Positions 18,161 to 27,494 of a DNA stretch of 64,000 nucleotides are shown here, piece after piece; within the stretch, counting starts at the first letter, position 1, and every line of letters begins with the position of its first letter. The position numbers and the translations under genes are program-made. The stretch lies in contig NZ_CP101134.1 in NCBI RefSeq assembly GCF_024296865.1, forward strand, positions 2,852,001 through 2,916,000, read 5' to 3'. A model generated the notes under the pieces. It searched no databases. It was not told the origin of the DNA and saw only the letters and a list, made by a program, of their open reading frames with translations. Source of the DNA: Sphingobacterium sp. LZ7M1 (GTDB taxonomy: Bacteria; Bacteroidota; Bacteroidia; Sphingobacteriales; Sphingobacteriaceae).

Positions 18161-19318
18161 ATGAAAGAAGCAAATGAATCAGGTTTCAAACCTAAAAAAA
18201 GCGTTGCCCTTTCGGGTGTTCCTGCTGGAAATACAAGCCTTTGTACCGTCGGTAAAAGCGGAAATGACCTTCATTATAGAGGTTACGACATCTTGGACCT
18301 TGCAGAAAAAGCTAGCTTTGAAGAAGTAGCTTACCTGTTGATCCATGAACATCTTCCAACTCAAAAAGAACTGGATTCTTACCAGCAAAAACTGATCAAG
18401 GACCGTGGACTTCCACAGCAATTAAAAGAGGTACTGAAATTGATCCCAGAATTTGCGCATCCCATGGATTTACTCCGGACTTCGGTTTCGGTTTTTGGCA
18501 ATCTTGAGCCCGAGCCCCTCCAGCACGAGGTGGAAACAACCAGAAATATTATCGATCGATTAATGGCAAGCATGGGTTCTGCCCTACTCTACTGGTACCA
18601 TTACAGTCATAATCAAAAGGAAATCAATGTAAAAACAGATGATGCGACAATCGGTGGCCATTTCCTTCATCTATTGCACGGAAAAAAACCAAGTGATTCT
18701 TGGGTAGAGGCCATGCAGGTTTCCCTAAACCTCTATGCTGAGCATGAATTCAATGCATCGACTTTTACAGCTAGGGTCATTGCCGGTACAGGTTCTGATA
18801 TCTATTCCTGTATCGCTGGGGCCATTGGTGCGCTACGTGGTCCAAAACATGGCGGCGCAAATGAGGTAGCCTATGAAATCCAGGAACGGTATGCCAACGC
18901 TGACGAAGCCGAAGCCGATATCAAAAAGAGATTGGCGAATAAAGAAGTCATCATCGGCTTTGGACACCCTGTCTATACCATCGCCGATCCAAGAAATCAA
19001 GTCATAAAGAAAATTGCAAAAAAACTCTCCGAAGAAAGTGGAGATATGCGTTTATTCGATATCGCCGAGCGGATAGAAACCGTAATGTGGGATGAAAAAC
19101 GTATGTTCCCGAATCTGGACTGGTTTTCTGCGGTGGCCTACCATATAATGGGAATCCCTACCGATATGTTCACGCCTCTGTTTGTCATGTCCAGGATTTC
19201 GGGATGGGGCGCCCATGTGATTGAACAGCGCCAAGACGGTAAAATCATTAGGCCTAGCGCCAATTATACAGGCCCGGAAAATAGAGAATTTATCCCCATA
19301 GCAGAAAGAAAAAATTAA
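18161..19318 (+). CDS. prpC: 2-methylcitrate synthase
   Basis: 385 residues, the length of short citrate-synthase-family enzymes. Catalytic residues are visible: H230 in [10 protein letters not shown]269 in GFGHPVY and D320 in NLDWFSA. The position between prpB and prpD and the N-terminal text [19 protein letters not shown] identify the propionyl-CoA-using type rather than the TCA citrate synthase. It condenses propionyl-CoA with oxaloacetate. Translated from an ATG one base after the prpB stop. Confidence 0.92.
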   Translation: MKEANESGFKPKKSVALSGVPAGNTSLCTVGKSGNDLHYRGYDILDLAEKASFEEVAYLLIHEHLPTQKELDSYQQKLIKDRGLPQQLKEVLKLIPEFAHPMDLLRTSVSVFGNLEPEPLQHEVETTRNIIDRLMASMGSALLYWYHYSHNQKEINVKTDDATIGGHFLHLLHGKKPSDSWVEAMQVSLNLYAEHEFNASTFTARVIAGTGSDIYSCIAGAIGALRGPKHGGANEVAYEIQERYANADEAEADIKKRLANKEVIIGFGHPVYTIADPRNQVIKKIAKKLSEESGDMRLFDIAERIETVMWDEKRMFPNLDWFSAVAYHIMGIPTDMFTPLFVMSRISGWGAHVIEQRQDGKIIRPSANYTGPENREFIPIAERKN

Positions 19319-19341
19319 TACAAAAACACTTATATATTAGA

Positions 19342-20790
19342 ATGTCATCACATATTCCAAACAACAGACCAAATCCTGACCAGGTTTTGGTTGATATTGC
19401 AGATTATATCCTTGATTTTAAAATCAATAGTGATTTAGCTTTAAAAACAGCTCACTATTGTTTCCTTGACACTATAGGCTGTGGCTTTGAAGCTCTAACC
19501 TATCCCGCTTGCACAAAATTAATGGGCCCCATTGTTCCCGGAACGGTAGTTCCAAATGGTGCTAAGGTCCCAGGGACACCTTTTCAATTAGACCCTATCC
19601 AAGCCGCATTCAATATTGGCGCCATGGTCCGTTGGCTAGATTTCAATGACACCTGGTTAGCCGCAGAATGGGGACACCCTTCAGATAACTTGGGCGGAAT
19701 CCTCGCCGTTGCCGATTGGATTTCCAGAAACAGGGTTGCTGCCGGCAAAAAACCTTTGATCATGTTGGACGTTTTGGAATCCATGATCATGGCCCATGAA
19801 GTTCAAGGCGTCCTGGCATTGGAAAACTCCTTTAATAAGGTTGGGCTTGATCACGTTATCTTGGTAAAGGTGGCTTCAACAGCCGTGGTGAGCAAACTAT
19901 TGGGATTGAACAAAGAGGAACTGATCAATGCGCTTTCCCTTGCCTTTGTAGATGGACAGTCACTCAGGACCTATAGACATGCACCTAATACGGGTAGCCG
20001 TAAATCTTGGGCGGCTGGAGATGCAACTTCCAGAGCAGTTCGCTTGGCTTTGATTGCCCAAAAAGGTGAAATGGGATATCCTTCCGTATTGACCGCTCCG
20101 GTGTGGGGATTTTATGATGTCTCCTTTAAAGGAAATGCATTTAAATTCCAACGCCCATACGGAACTTATGTTATGGAAAACGTCCTTTTCAAGATTTCAT
20201 TCCCAGCTGAGTTCCACTCTCAAACTGCAGTGGAGGCAGCGATGACCTTGCATCAGCAATTAAAAGATGCCGGAAAATCATCCGATGACATCAAGAGTAT
20301 CAAAATCAGGACTCACGAAGCAGCCATCCGGATCATAGATAAAAAAGGTCCACTACATAATCCTGCGGATCGTGACCATGCTATCCAATATATGGTGGCC
20401 GTTCCTTTAATCTTTGGTCGACTGACAGCTGCTGACTACGAAGATAATGTTGCTGCAGATCTTAGGATCGACGCCCTTAGGGAAAAAATAACCTGTTTCG
20501 AGGATCCTCAATTCAGCAAAGATTACCACGATCCTGAAAAAAGATCAATCGCTAACGCCTTGACCGTTGAGTTGAATGACGGAAGGATATTGGAAGAGGT
20601 GGTAGTGGAATATCCTATTGGTCACCGTAGACGCCGTGATGAAGGAATCCCGAAACTGATCGAAAAGTATAAAATCAATCTTGCAAGGGTCTTCGCAGAA
20701 AAACAACAGAAAACAATTCTTGAAAACACCCTGGATTACGATAAGATTAAAGATATCCCTGTCCATGAATTAGTGGATTTAATGGTATAA
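19342..20790 (+). CDS. prpD: 2-methylcitrate dehydratase (PrpD type)
   Basis: 482 residues of the MmgE/PrpD family. Characteristic text includes [15 protein letters not shown] (34-48), [20 protein letters not shown] (93-112) and [19 protein letters not shown]. It dehydrates 2-methylcitrate to 2-methyl-cis-aconitate without an Fe-S cluster. It follows prpC by 23 bp and ends the operon at a hairpin terminator. Hydration to 2-methylisocitrate would need an aconitase encoded elsewhere, as no acnD/prpF is here. Confidence 0.92.
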   Translation: MSSHIPNNRPNPDQVLVDIADYILDFKINSDLALKTAHYCFLDTIGCGFEALTYPACTKLMGPIVPGTVVPNGAKVPGTPFQLDPIQAAFNIGAMVRWLDFNDTWLAAEWGHPSDNLGGILAVADWISRNRVAAGKKPLIMLDVLESMIMAHEVQGVLALENSFNKVGLDHVILVKVASTAVVSKLLGLNKEELINALSLAFVDGQSLRTYRHAPNTGSRKSWAAGDATSRAVRLALIAQKGEMGYPSVLTAPVWGFYDVSFKGNAFKFQRPYGTYVMENVLFKISFPAEFHSQTAVEAAMTLHQQLKDAGKSSDDIKSIKIRTHEAAIRIIDKKGPLHNPADRDHAIQYMVAVPLIFGRLTAADYEDNVAADLRIDALREKITCFEDPQFSKDYHDPEKRSIANALTVELNDGRILEEVVVEYPIGHRRRRDEGIPKLIEKYKINLARVFAEKQQKTILENTLDYDKIKDIPVHELVDLMV

Positions 20791-20796
20791 ATAAAG

Positions 20797-20822
20797 AAGC
20801 GGCTGAACAGGCCGCTTTTTTT
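20797..20822 (+). terminator. prpBCD terminator
   Basis: AAGCGGC / GCCGCTT stem, seven-base loop, followed by a T-run. Confidence 0.85.
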
Positions 20823-20910
20823 GAACCAGGATGGGAAGGATTAGAGGATAGACCAAGATTTAGGTTTTGGACCAGGATGAAAAGGATGAGAGGATAGAGC
20901 AAGATCGTGG
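20823..20910 (+). repeat. Dispersed 46-bp repeat, two units (island A)
   Basis: Two tandem units, each beginning GAACCAGGATG or GGACCAGGATG and ending in a CAAGAT-type word, with period 46 (ACCAGG at 20825 and 20871). Same family as 31306-31510 and, inverted, 62347-62531. Confidence 0.8.
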
Positions 20911-20956
20911 AATTGAACATAGCTTTCTAGACCAAATTTAAGCACCTTTTCGTGGG

Positions 20957-20975
20957 GGGCGTATTACATACGCCC
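20957..20975. repeat. Dispersed short palindrome (island A)
   Basis: GGGCGTAT TAC ATACGCCC, extended by outer GTGG/CCAC pairing. Counterparts at 31440-31456 and 60826-60844 keep the stem while changing its bases. Confidence 0.65.
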
Positions 20976-21183
20976 GCCACTTACATACTTTAGATAAATT
21001 CAGATTTCTGACGAAGCCACCCATGTTCTAGTTAATAGACCACCTAATATAATTCCGCCCATCCATGGGCAGTAGTCCGCCAAAAGAAAAATTCATCAGG
21101 AAAAACACAGATTTAACAGACTTGTCATTGGCACGAAGGAAGGATATCGGAATTTTACAGACTTAATCAATGACGCATAACAT

Positions 21184-21480
21184 TGGCGTACAGTTCCTTA
21201 GCCTTCGGTTAAGGATGACAAGCAGTTAGTGAGGAGAACCGTACAGATTCCTCACATTCCGTTCAGAATCACAATGCACTAAAGAGGGATTCAGAGTGAA
21301 ACGAAGAATCTATTTTTTATTTTATTTAGAGAAGTGTGTCATTTCGAAATCGTAAGATGAGAAAACCATTTCAAGTGAAGTATGGATAGTTCCGAGACCC
21401 TTCGGCGAGCCCTCAGGGTGACACAGAAAGGGTATAGAAAAACATTTCACCCACGCTGTGGGTTCACCATTTCAAACATT
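21184..21480. repeat. About 290-bp dispersed noncoding module, copy 1
   Basis: Shares long stretches with 60476-60745, including GGAGAACCGTACAGAT, AGAGGGATTCAGAGTGAAAC, AGTTCCGAGACCCTTCGG and CCCTCAGGGTGACAC, in the same order and orientation. No coding potential seen. Confidence 0.75.
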
Positions 21481-21580
21481 CAGATTCCACAAAGATCCAC
21501 CCCCTGGAGGTTATTCAATACAGAAATAATCCTTCCAAAGGAAGCTCTTTAGCCCCCGGCTCATTTCCAATGGCGGAAAA

Positions 21581-21700
21581 ATGGAAAGAATGCCGTTGCC
21601 CTGTGCGATGGGATTGGCCTTGGAATGCTTTCAGAAGATCATCCCATCAAAAGGGATGATCTTTTGAAAGATATTCCCGACAACAAGGCATTCTTTTCAT
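21581..21700. other. 120-nt nested hairpin element
   Basis: An outer stem pairs 21581-21598 (ATGGAAAGAATGCCGTTG) with 21681-21700, with a two-base bulge and one G-U. An inner 17-bp stem pairs 21629-21645 (TTTCAGAAGATCATCCC) with 21653-21669, closing a seven-base loop with one G-U pair. GGAAT/ATTCC (21622-21626 with 21673-21677) extends the structure between them. Either strand could form it. Candidate structured RNA or MITE-like element; no protein frame is evident. Confidence 0.55.
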
Positions 21701-21744
21701 GTGCGGAGGTACGTGCGAAAAGCCATCTTAAATGAGCCGAAGCC

Positions 21745-21965
21745 TTTTGGTTACTTTTGGGCTTCAAAAGTAACAATAGAATTGTTATCCATCAGCTCCT
21801 TTGTAAGTTTGGTTACTTTTAGGCTTCAAAAGTAACAATAGAATTGTTATCCATCAGCTCCTTCTTCGGTTTGGTTACTTTTAGGCGTCAAAAGTAACAA
21901 TAGAATTGGTATCCATGAGCTCCTTCTTCAATTTGGATAATTTTCCACGAAAAAGTAACAAAGAA
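21745..21965. repeat. 62-bp tandem repeats, each carrying a 25-bp hairpin
   Basis: GTTACTTTT ... AAAAGTAAC palindromes start at 21750, 21812 and 21874, exactly 62 bp apart, with a degenerate fourth unit near 21936. Between them the text AATAGAATTGTTATCCATCA is repeated. Confidence 0.85.
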
Positions 21966-22028
21966 GGTGAATTACAATCTTAATAATCACCATTGGCTGA
22001 GTCTTTCAGAAGGATGACTATAAAACAA

Positions 22029-22056
22029 AATTGGGCTTATCTTCATAAGCCCAATT
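22029..22056 (-). terminator. Terminator of the beta-oxidation operon
   Basis: Perfect stem AATTGGGCTTAT / ATAAGCCCAATT with loop CTTC. The minus strand continues into TTTTG and TTTTA after the stem. Confidence 0.75.
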
Positions 22057-22092
22057 CTACTATCTTTATCTGAAAGTTTTCTGAACAGCCTC

Positions 22093-24192
22093 CTATTCAT
22101 CTACCCAATTAGATTCAAATCCATCATAGAACTGGAATCCTTCGTCTCTCAATTTGATTAATGAATCTGGAATTTCCCATTCATCACCATACTGTCCAAA
22201 GTTCTCGCAGATCTTGATGAATTCATCCAACCCAATCATATCGATATATCCAAATACGCCTCCGGTCTGGACCGGATATCCTAATCCCATGACCGAACCT
22301 AGATCACCGTCAATCGGGCTAAATAAAATCCCTTCCTCTAAACAGCGGTAACTGTCCAAGGCTAAGACGGCCAGTAATCGATCTTGGATATCCTTTGCCG
22401 AGATTTGGCTATCGAGATCCTTTAACTCTGGATCGGCATAGTATTTTTTCGGCTTATTATCGGGGTAATCATAGAATCCACGACTAGATTTCCTGCCAGT
22501 TCTCCCTTTCTTGATCATTCTTTGCAGGTAGTTATAAACTCTTTTCTGGCTGAAGCTCATATCAGGAAGCTGCTCATATACATGCACCATCAATGGCAAG
22601 GATATCTCATCCAAAACCGCTAATGGCCCAACGCCAAAACCCGCGTTTTTTGCAGCTTCTTCAATTCTTTCCGTAGGAACACCTTCCAACAACATGGTGA
22701 TTCCTTCTAAAAGGTAATAGAAAAATATCCGCGAGGTAAAGAATGCAGGCCCATCATTCACCACAATGGGTATCTTTTTCAATTTGCCAACAAAACTCAA
22801 AGCTTTGTCCAATGTTTCCTCCGAAGTCTCCTTGCCGCGGATAACCTCTACCAGGGCCATTCGGTCAACGGGCGAAAAAAAGTGCAGACCTATAAATCGA
22901 CTTGGATCATCAAATGATTTAGATAATTTACTGATGGGAAGCGAAGTTGTATTGGAAGCAAACAAACCGCTCTGCGCTAGAAATCGCTTGCTTTCATTGA
23001 TGACTTCCGCTTTTAACCGTTTATCTTCAAAGACCGCTTCAACAATGATTTCAGCACCATCTAAATCCTCTAATTGATCCGTAGGAAGAATTCGTTCCAA
23101 AATCTTAGGCTTATCATCCTCCTTCATTTTATTTAATTCGATCAGCTTGTTGCACAGCTTTTCGGAATAGGCTCTTCCCCTTTCTGCGTTTTGCAGATCA
23201 ACATCCTTTAGGATCACGTCAATCCCTGCTTTTGCAACCTCATACGCAATCCCCGATCCCATCATCCCTGCCCCAATGACAGCGACCTTATTGATCTCTT
23301 CCTGCTCAACCTCCTTGCACATGGCAATTGCATCCTCTACGGCATAATGGAAGGTCCTTACCCTTGCCAATGTTTCCTTTGCGGTCAATAGTCCTAAATA
23401 AGCCAAGTGTTCCTTGGTCAATAAGTCTTTAAAACTCTGTCCTTCCGAGTTCTGGATCAAACTCAACAACACCTCTGTCATCAACAAAGGCTTCATCGAT
23501 TTGGCATTTAATTGCTGTATAGCTGCTGACAACTGATCAGGATCTACCTTCCATTTAAATTTATCCTCACTGTTGAAGGTTGAATTTTCCTGAAGCCAAG
23601 CTTGGACCTGTTCCCAAGAACTGATCCTGTCTTGAAGAAGACCTGCTTTTTCGGCTTCCTCAGGTTTTATCATCCTACCCGAGTTCAACAGGTCAAAAAC
23701 CAACTCTGCATCCACAAGCCCTAAAAGCTTTGTGAAGCTTCCGTTTCCGGTCAGCATACCAAAGGCGCCTTCCGGAAATCCCATCTTGGCTTTAGGACCG
23801 ATCCCAATTCGTTGATCAAACAGCAACAAAAAAGCTGCTGCCAAGCCTGTACAAGCTTTATCAAATAATACAACTGTAGGTTTGTCGATTTCAGAAAGCT
23901 CGATGATCATTTCATCGATATGCTCTAACTTTGTCAGAAAGCCTTCCTTTCCGGCCGTATAGATCAATTCTTCATAGTCTGCATCCCTAAACTTTCCTTC
24001 CAAGATCAATTGTAGACTGGTACAATCATTTTTTTTAAGGACAGAAAGAAGTAGTTCGATACAGAACTTAAATTCATCCAATGAAAGATCATGTGGGCGC
24101 GATCTTACGTTGATCCATCTCAATTGATAGACCCCATCAGCATTTTTACTGACACTGATTTGCTCTTTGATTCTCTCCTTAATTTTACTCAT
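22093..24192 (-). CDS. Bifunctional enoyl-CoA hydratase/3-hydroxyacyl-CoA dehydrogenase
   Basis: 699 residues in FadB/FadJ order: crotonase domain (about 10-200), linker, NAD-binding domain starting KVAVIGAGMMGSGIAYEVA (302-320), then HCDH C-terminal domains with NTTSLPISKL and GLHFFSPVDRMALVEVI. It would hydrate enoyl-CoA and oxidise 3-hydroxyacyl-CoA in beta-oxidation. In the crotonase half the second catalytic Glu is present (E141 in FPEGAFG). The position of the first (Glu in GGGCEL of crotonase) is Ala120 or Phe121 in GLAAAFLLLFDQ, so hydratase activity may be altered. It follows the acyl-CoA dehydrogenase by 24 bp in one operon; no thiolase is adjacent. Confidence 0.88.
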   Translation of the reverse strand: MSKIKERIKEQISVSKNADGVYQLRWINVRSRPHDLSLDEFKFCIELLLSVLKKNDCTSLQLILEGKFRDADYEELIYTAGKEGFLTKLEHIDEMIIELSEIDKPTVVLFDKACTGLAAAFLLLFDQRIGIGPKAKMGFPEGAFGMLTGNGSFTKLLGLVDAELVFDLLNSGRMIKPEEAEKAGLLQDRISSWEQVQAWLQENSTFNSEDKFKWKVDPDQLSAAIQQLNAKSMKPLLMTEVLLSLIQNSEGQSFKDLLTKEHLAYLGLLTAKETLARVRTFHYAVEDAIAMCKEVEQEEINKVAVIGAGMMGSGIAYEVAKAGIDVILKDVDLQNAERGRAYSEKLCNKLIELNKMKEDDKPKILERILPTDQLEDLDGAEIIVEAVFEDKRLKAEVINESKRFLAQSGLFASNTTSLPISKLSKSFDDPSRFIGLHFFSPVDRMALVEVIRGKETSEETLDKALSFVGKLKKIPIVVNDGPAFFTSRIFFYYLLEGITMLLEGVPTERIEEAAKNAGFGVGPLAVLDEISLPLMVHVYEQLPDMSFSQKRVYNYLQRMIKKGRTGRKSSRGFYDYPDNKPKKYYADPELKDLDSQISAKDIQDRLLAVLALDSYRCLEEGILFSPIDGDLGSVMGLGYPVQTGGVFGYIDMIGLDEFIKICENFGQYGDEWEIPDSLIKLRDEGFQFYDGFESNWVDE

Positions 24193-24216
24193 TATCCTCT
24201 TATTTACATCGGTTAT

Positions 24217-25380
24217 TTAACGTTTTTCATAATCCACTTCATCAATGAATATCTTTGACAGAATTTCAAGCATAATTTCGGAGGTTCCGCCAATGATCGT
24301 TCCTACGCGAACATCTCGGTATAACCTGGAAATTTTATAGTCTTCTGTAAAGCCATAGCCTCCAAACAACTGCAAACATTCCCCCACAACCTTGATGGCC
24401 AGCTCACTGCATTGCAGTTTTGCAATGGAACATTCCTTTACGGCATATTTTTTCTGATTCTCCAGGTCACAGCAGTGGTAGACAAAGCTTTTTAACACTT
24501 CAATATCAGCCATCATCTGCGACACCCTATGACGAATAACTTGAAAATCCTTCAATTGTTTGTTAAAAGCAGACCTTTCTTTGAGATACTGTAGGGTATA
24601 ATCGACTGCAGATTCCGCTGTTGCCAGACTATGTATGGCAGCGGTCAAACGCTCCAGCTGCAATCCCCCCATCAAATATTTAAATCCCTTACCCAACTCG
24701 CCAATCAAATGGTCTTTAGGAACCTTTACATTATCAAAAGCAAGTTCTGCTGTATCGGAAGCATGCCATCCCAATTTCTGAATTTTATTGGTTGTTAAAC
24801 CTTCAGATTCCCGATCAATTAACAACAAGCTGATTCCGGAAGATCCAGCTTTAGGATCTGTTTTTACCACAGTGATATAAAAATCACCGTAATAACCATT
24901 GGTGATAAAGGTCTTGGAACCATTGACCAAGTAATAATCACCCTCATCAGTCGCTGTAGTTTTTATATTTTGCACATCGGAACCTGCTCCAGGTTCTGTA
25001 ATGGCGATAGCACTGATTAATTCTCCTGTAATCACCTTACTGAGGTATTTTTCTTTCAGAAATGCTGAGCCATATTTTAATAGATAAGGTGCAGACATAT
25101 ATTCAGTAACTAGGACTGAAATGGTAAATCCGCCAGAAAAGCAATGGGATAGTTCTTCACAAAAAATAAGGGAGTAATAAAAATCAAGGTCCAAGCCGCC
25201 ATATTCCTCAGGGAAATTTAAGCCTAAATAACCCATCTCACCCATTTTTCGCCAGATGGCTTTATCAATTTTACCTTCACTCTCCCATTGATCAATATGA
25301 GGAAGGATCTCTTTTTTAATAAATGAACGTAAACTCTCCCTGAAAAACTGGTGCTCAGGGCTGATTGGTGTCAAAAACAT
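24217..25380 (-). CDS. Acyl-CoA dehydrogenase, LCAD/IVD-like active site
   Basis: 387 residues, standard ACAD length. FAD/substrate signature AIAITEPGAGSDVQNI (125-140) and C-terminal QLFGGYGFTEDYKISRLYRD. The MCAD-type catalytic Glu before GT is replaced (IIGGTSEIM), while E243 in LQLERLTAA sits where LCAD and isovaleryl-CoA dehydrogenase place theirs. It introduces the 2,3-double bond, passing electrons to ETF. Substrate is probably long or branched acyl-CoA. First gene of the operon with the FadJ-like protein. Its end products, including propionyl-CoA from odd or branched chains, would feed the nearby prpBCD. Confidence 0.88.
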   Translation of the reverse strand: MFLTPISPEHQFFRESLRSFIKKEILPHIDQWESEGKIDKAIWRKMGEMGYLGLNFPEEYGGLDLDFYYSLIFCEELSHCFSGGFTISVLVTEYMSAPYLLKYGSAFLKEKYLSKVITGELISAIAITEPGAGSDVQNIKTTATDEGDYYLVNGSKTFITNGYYGDFYITVVKTDPKAGSSGISLLLIDRESEGLTTNKIQKLGWHASDTAELAFDNVKVPKDHLIGELGKGFKYLMGGLQLERLTAAIHSLATAESAVDYTLQYLKERSAFNKQLKDFQVIRHRVSQMMADIEVLKSFVYHCCDLENQKKYAVKECSIAKLQCSELAIKVVGECLQLFGGYGFTEDYKISRLYRDVRVGTIIGGTSEIMLEILSKIFIDEVDYEKR

Positions 25381-25624
25381 ATAAGTTTATTTGGTTTTGC
25401 AGAGCATCTATTTAAACAGAAATAAATTATTGCTCCTTTAGGGATAAATTTAGGAAATATTGGTCAATTTTCCATAAATTATCCGTTAAAACAAAAGGCA
25501 TCAGTCAGCTGGCAAATCCCACCCTAAATAAGAGGATTTTTATTTACCCTGGTTCAAAACAAGCAGAAGACCAGGACTAATGGAGAGGTTGCCCTATCTG
25601 CCGATGCCTAAAAGGGTTGAATGA

Positions 25625-26050
25625 TTATTCAAAATAATTTCCCGAGATTTCTTTGACTTTCTCGTCAAATATTTCTTCTGGACAGTGTATCAATTGTCTC
25701 AAGGCAAATAACTGATAGAAACTTGGTTCATCAAGAATATTTAAGAAAAGAAACATCTCCTTTAGGATCAATCTTTCCTTTTCGTCTGAACACGAAGACA
25801 AAATTTCCAATAAAGTTAATTTGATCTCGTTTAAACTGAGTTTATAATGGTTCAATCCACCGCCTAAACTCCAAAATCCTTGATCGATAATGTCCTTATA
25901 TTTAATGCGATCAAATAAATCGACAATCTGCGACCGTTGCTCAACACTCAAGTTCTCCAAGTTTTTTGATGTGGTAAAACAATTCGCAGCGACATCCTGT
26001 AGTTTCCTTTCAAGATCCTGCCCTTCCAAGGTGTTGTTTGGTATTTCCAT
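25625..26050 (-). CDS. Hypothetical helical protein
   Basis: About 141 residues from the ATG at 26050 (MEIPNNTLEGQDLERK); an upstream ATG at 26095 adds 15 residues of weaker text. Predominantly alpha-helical and acidic, with no signal peptide, membrane segment or Cys motif. The C-terminus reads FALRQLIHCPEEIFDEKVKE. I do not recognise a family. It stands alone, 245 bp upstream of the acyl-CoA dehydrogenase start and on the same strand. Confidence 0.55.
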   Translation of the reverse strand: MEIPNNTLEGQDLERKLQDVAANCFTTSKNLENLSVEQRSQIVDLFDRIKYKDIIDQGFWSLGGGLNHYKLSLNEIKLTLLEILSSCSDEKERLILKEMFLFLNILDEPSFYQLFALRQLIHCPEEIFDEKVKEISGNYFE

Positions 26051-26494
26051 ATTAAAATAATTAAGATATTTCAAAAGCTTACTACTCCTCCCCAATCATG
26101 TTCGTAATCGCTCCTAGTCAATAAACTATTCAACCGAATCGTATGTACATATACAGTTCAGTTCACTGCGATTAGCACTTTTAATCAGCAATAAATTTTA
26201 ACTACTACCCAAAGGAATTACCTCTGCAAAAATAACTATATTTAAATTAATTTAATATTAAAACATATTTTTTATTATTTTTTTAATAAAGAGAAAGTGT
26301 CGGAATTATTGATTCACAATAAATAACTCTTTGCAAATATTTTTTCACTAAACTAAAAACCAAGACATTAACCTCTTTAAACTTATCTAAAAAACATTTC
26401 TTTCATTATTTTATTAATTGAATTTTTTATAAAAGATGGTATTGTTAGATAAAATTTTGATAGAGAAACATTAAGTAATTGTTAATTATTAAGG
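26051..26494. other. AT-rich gene-free stretch
   Basis: About 440 bp of very AT-rich DNA with no open frame of note and no strong hairpin. It may hold promoters for the flanking genes, but none can be assigned with confidence. Confidence 0.5.
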
Positions 26495-26563
26495 ATGGAA
26501 ACTCCTGCTTTTCCCGATTACCAAGAAGGTCCCTACAGAAACTCGGCTGATCCTGAGCAATGA
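26495..26563 (+). CDS. Possible 22-codon small ORF before a hairpin
   Basis: ATG at 26495 after TTAAGG, reading METPAFPDYQEGPYRNSADP and stopping at TGA 26561-26563. Base composition is clearly less AT-rich than the surrounding 400 bp, and a strong hairpin follows ten bases later. It could be a small peptide, or simply the 3' part of a small RNA. Length alone makes chance likely. Confidence 0.25.
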   Translation: METPAFPDYQEGPYRNSADPEQ

Positions 26564-26572
26564 CCCCAAAAA

Positions 26573-26598
26573 AAAAGTCATCAAGGCTGATGACTTTT
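26573..26598. terminator. Strong hairpin terminator
   Basis: Perfect 11-bp stem AAAAGTCATCA / TGATGACTTTT, loop AGGC. The longer T-run is on the minus strand (nine A on the plus side), although no minus-strand gene precedes it. Confidence 0.6.
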
Positions 26599-26807
26599 GA
26601 CTATGATTTTCTTAGGTAGGTAAAATACGATTTATTAAACTTTTTTGATTTATTAAGCCTCTAAATTAGATAATTAAGCCATAAATCGCCAAATATAATT
26701 TGTAGTTTCTCCTGTTTTTTGTCAGATTATTTCGACAAATAAATTAAAAATTGCGCCAACAACTATATTTTTGTATTTTCAAGTAGCCAAAAATTAAACT
26801 GAATTCA

Positions 26808-27344
26808 ATGATGTCTCCAATTTCTGAAACCAAAAGGCTTATTCTCCGGCAAATTTCATTAACAGACCGAATCGACATGTTTGAGATGGATTCAGACCCT
26901 CTAGTCCATCGGTACATCTTCAACCAACCTATAGAATCCATACAGGAAATCGATGAGGCCATACAATTTATCCAAAAGCAATACCAAGAAAATGGAATAG
27001 GGCGCTGGGCAATCGTCAAAAAGGACAATATGGAAATGATTGGATGGTGCGGCTTAAAGTACATCGATTACCCCTTAAACGACAGGAGCAATTTTTATGA
27101 TCTGGGTTACAGATTGAAAAGAAAACATTGGGGAAATGGATACGCTTCAGAAGCCTGCATTGCGACCGTCATATATGCCAAAGAAGTCATGAACCTAAAA
27201 AATCTGTATGCCACCGTACATCCTGAAAACATCGGGTCGCTGAACGTTCTCAAAAAAATGGGCTTCGAAATCGGAGAAATTTTTGATTATGAAGGATCCC
27301 CTTCTTTTTTCTGTGAATTAGATCTCGATAAATTCATTTTTTAA
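26808..27344 (+). CDS. GNAT N-acetyltransferase, RimJ/RimL-like
   Basis: 178 residues of the Acetyltransf_3 type: TKRLILRQISLTDRIDMFEM at the N-terminus, then IGWCGLKYID, the acetyl-CoA loop RKHWGNGYASEA (about 104-115) and ATVHPENIGSLNVLKKMGFE. Transfers an acetyl group to an amine, protein N-terminus or small molecule; acceptor unknown. A perfect -7 box TATTTTTG (26766-26773) lies 34 bp upstream. Monocistronic. A second Met one codon later is an equally possible start. Confidence 0.85.
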   Translation: MMSPISETKRLILRQISLTDRIDMFEMDSDPLVHRYIFNQPIESIQEIDEAIQFIQKQYQENGIGRWAIVKKDNMEMIGWCGLKYIDYPLNDRSNFYDLGYRLKRKHWGNGYASEACIATVIYAKEVMNLKNLYATVHPENIGSLNVLKKMGFEIGEIFDYEGSPSFFCELDLDKFIF

Positions 27345-27494
27345 AAAAGACCTGTCTGTCAAATCTTCTGTCAACAAAAATCTACTAAATCCGTATCCTC
27401 TTAATAATCAATAAAAATTATCTCAAACAATAGCTTTTTTGCTCATCAATTATTCGTAGATTTAAGAGACAAATAGATGTAATAAAAAGGTACT

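Noticed and set aside
20823..21965. Possible CRISPR array
   Set aside because: Repeats are tandem without unique spacers of constant length, and no cas genes are present.
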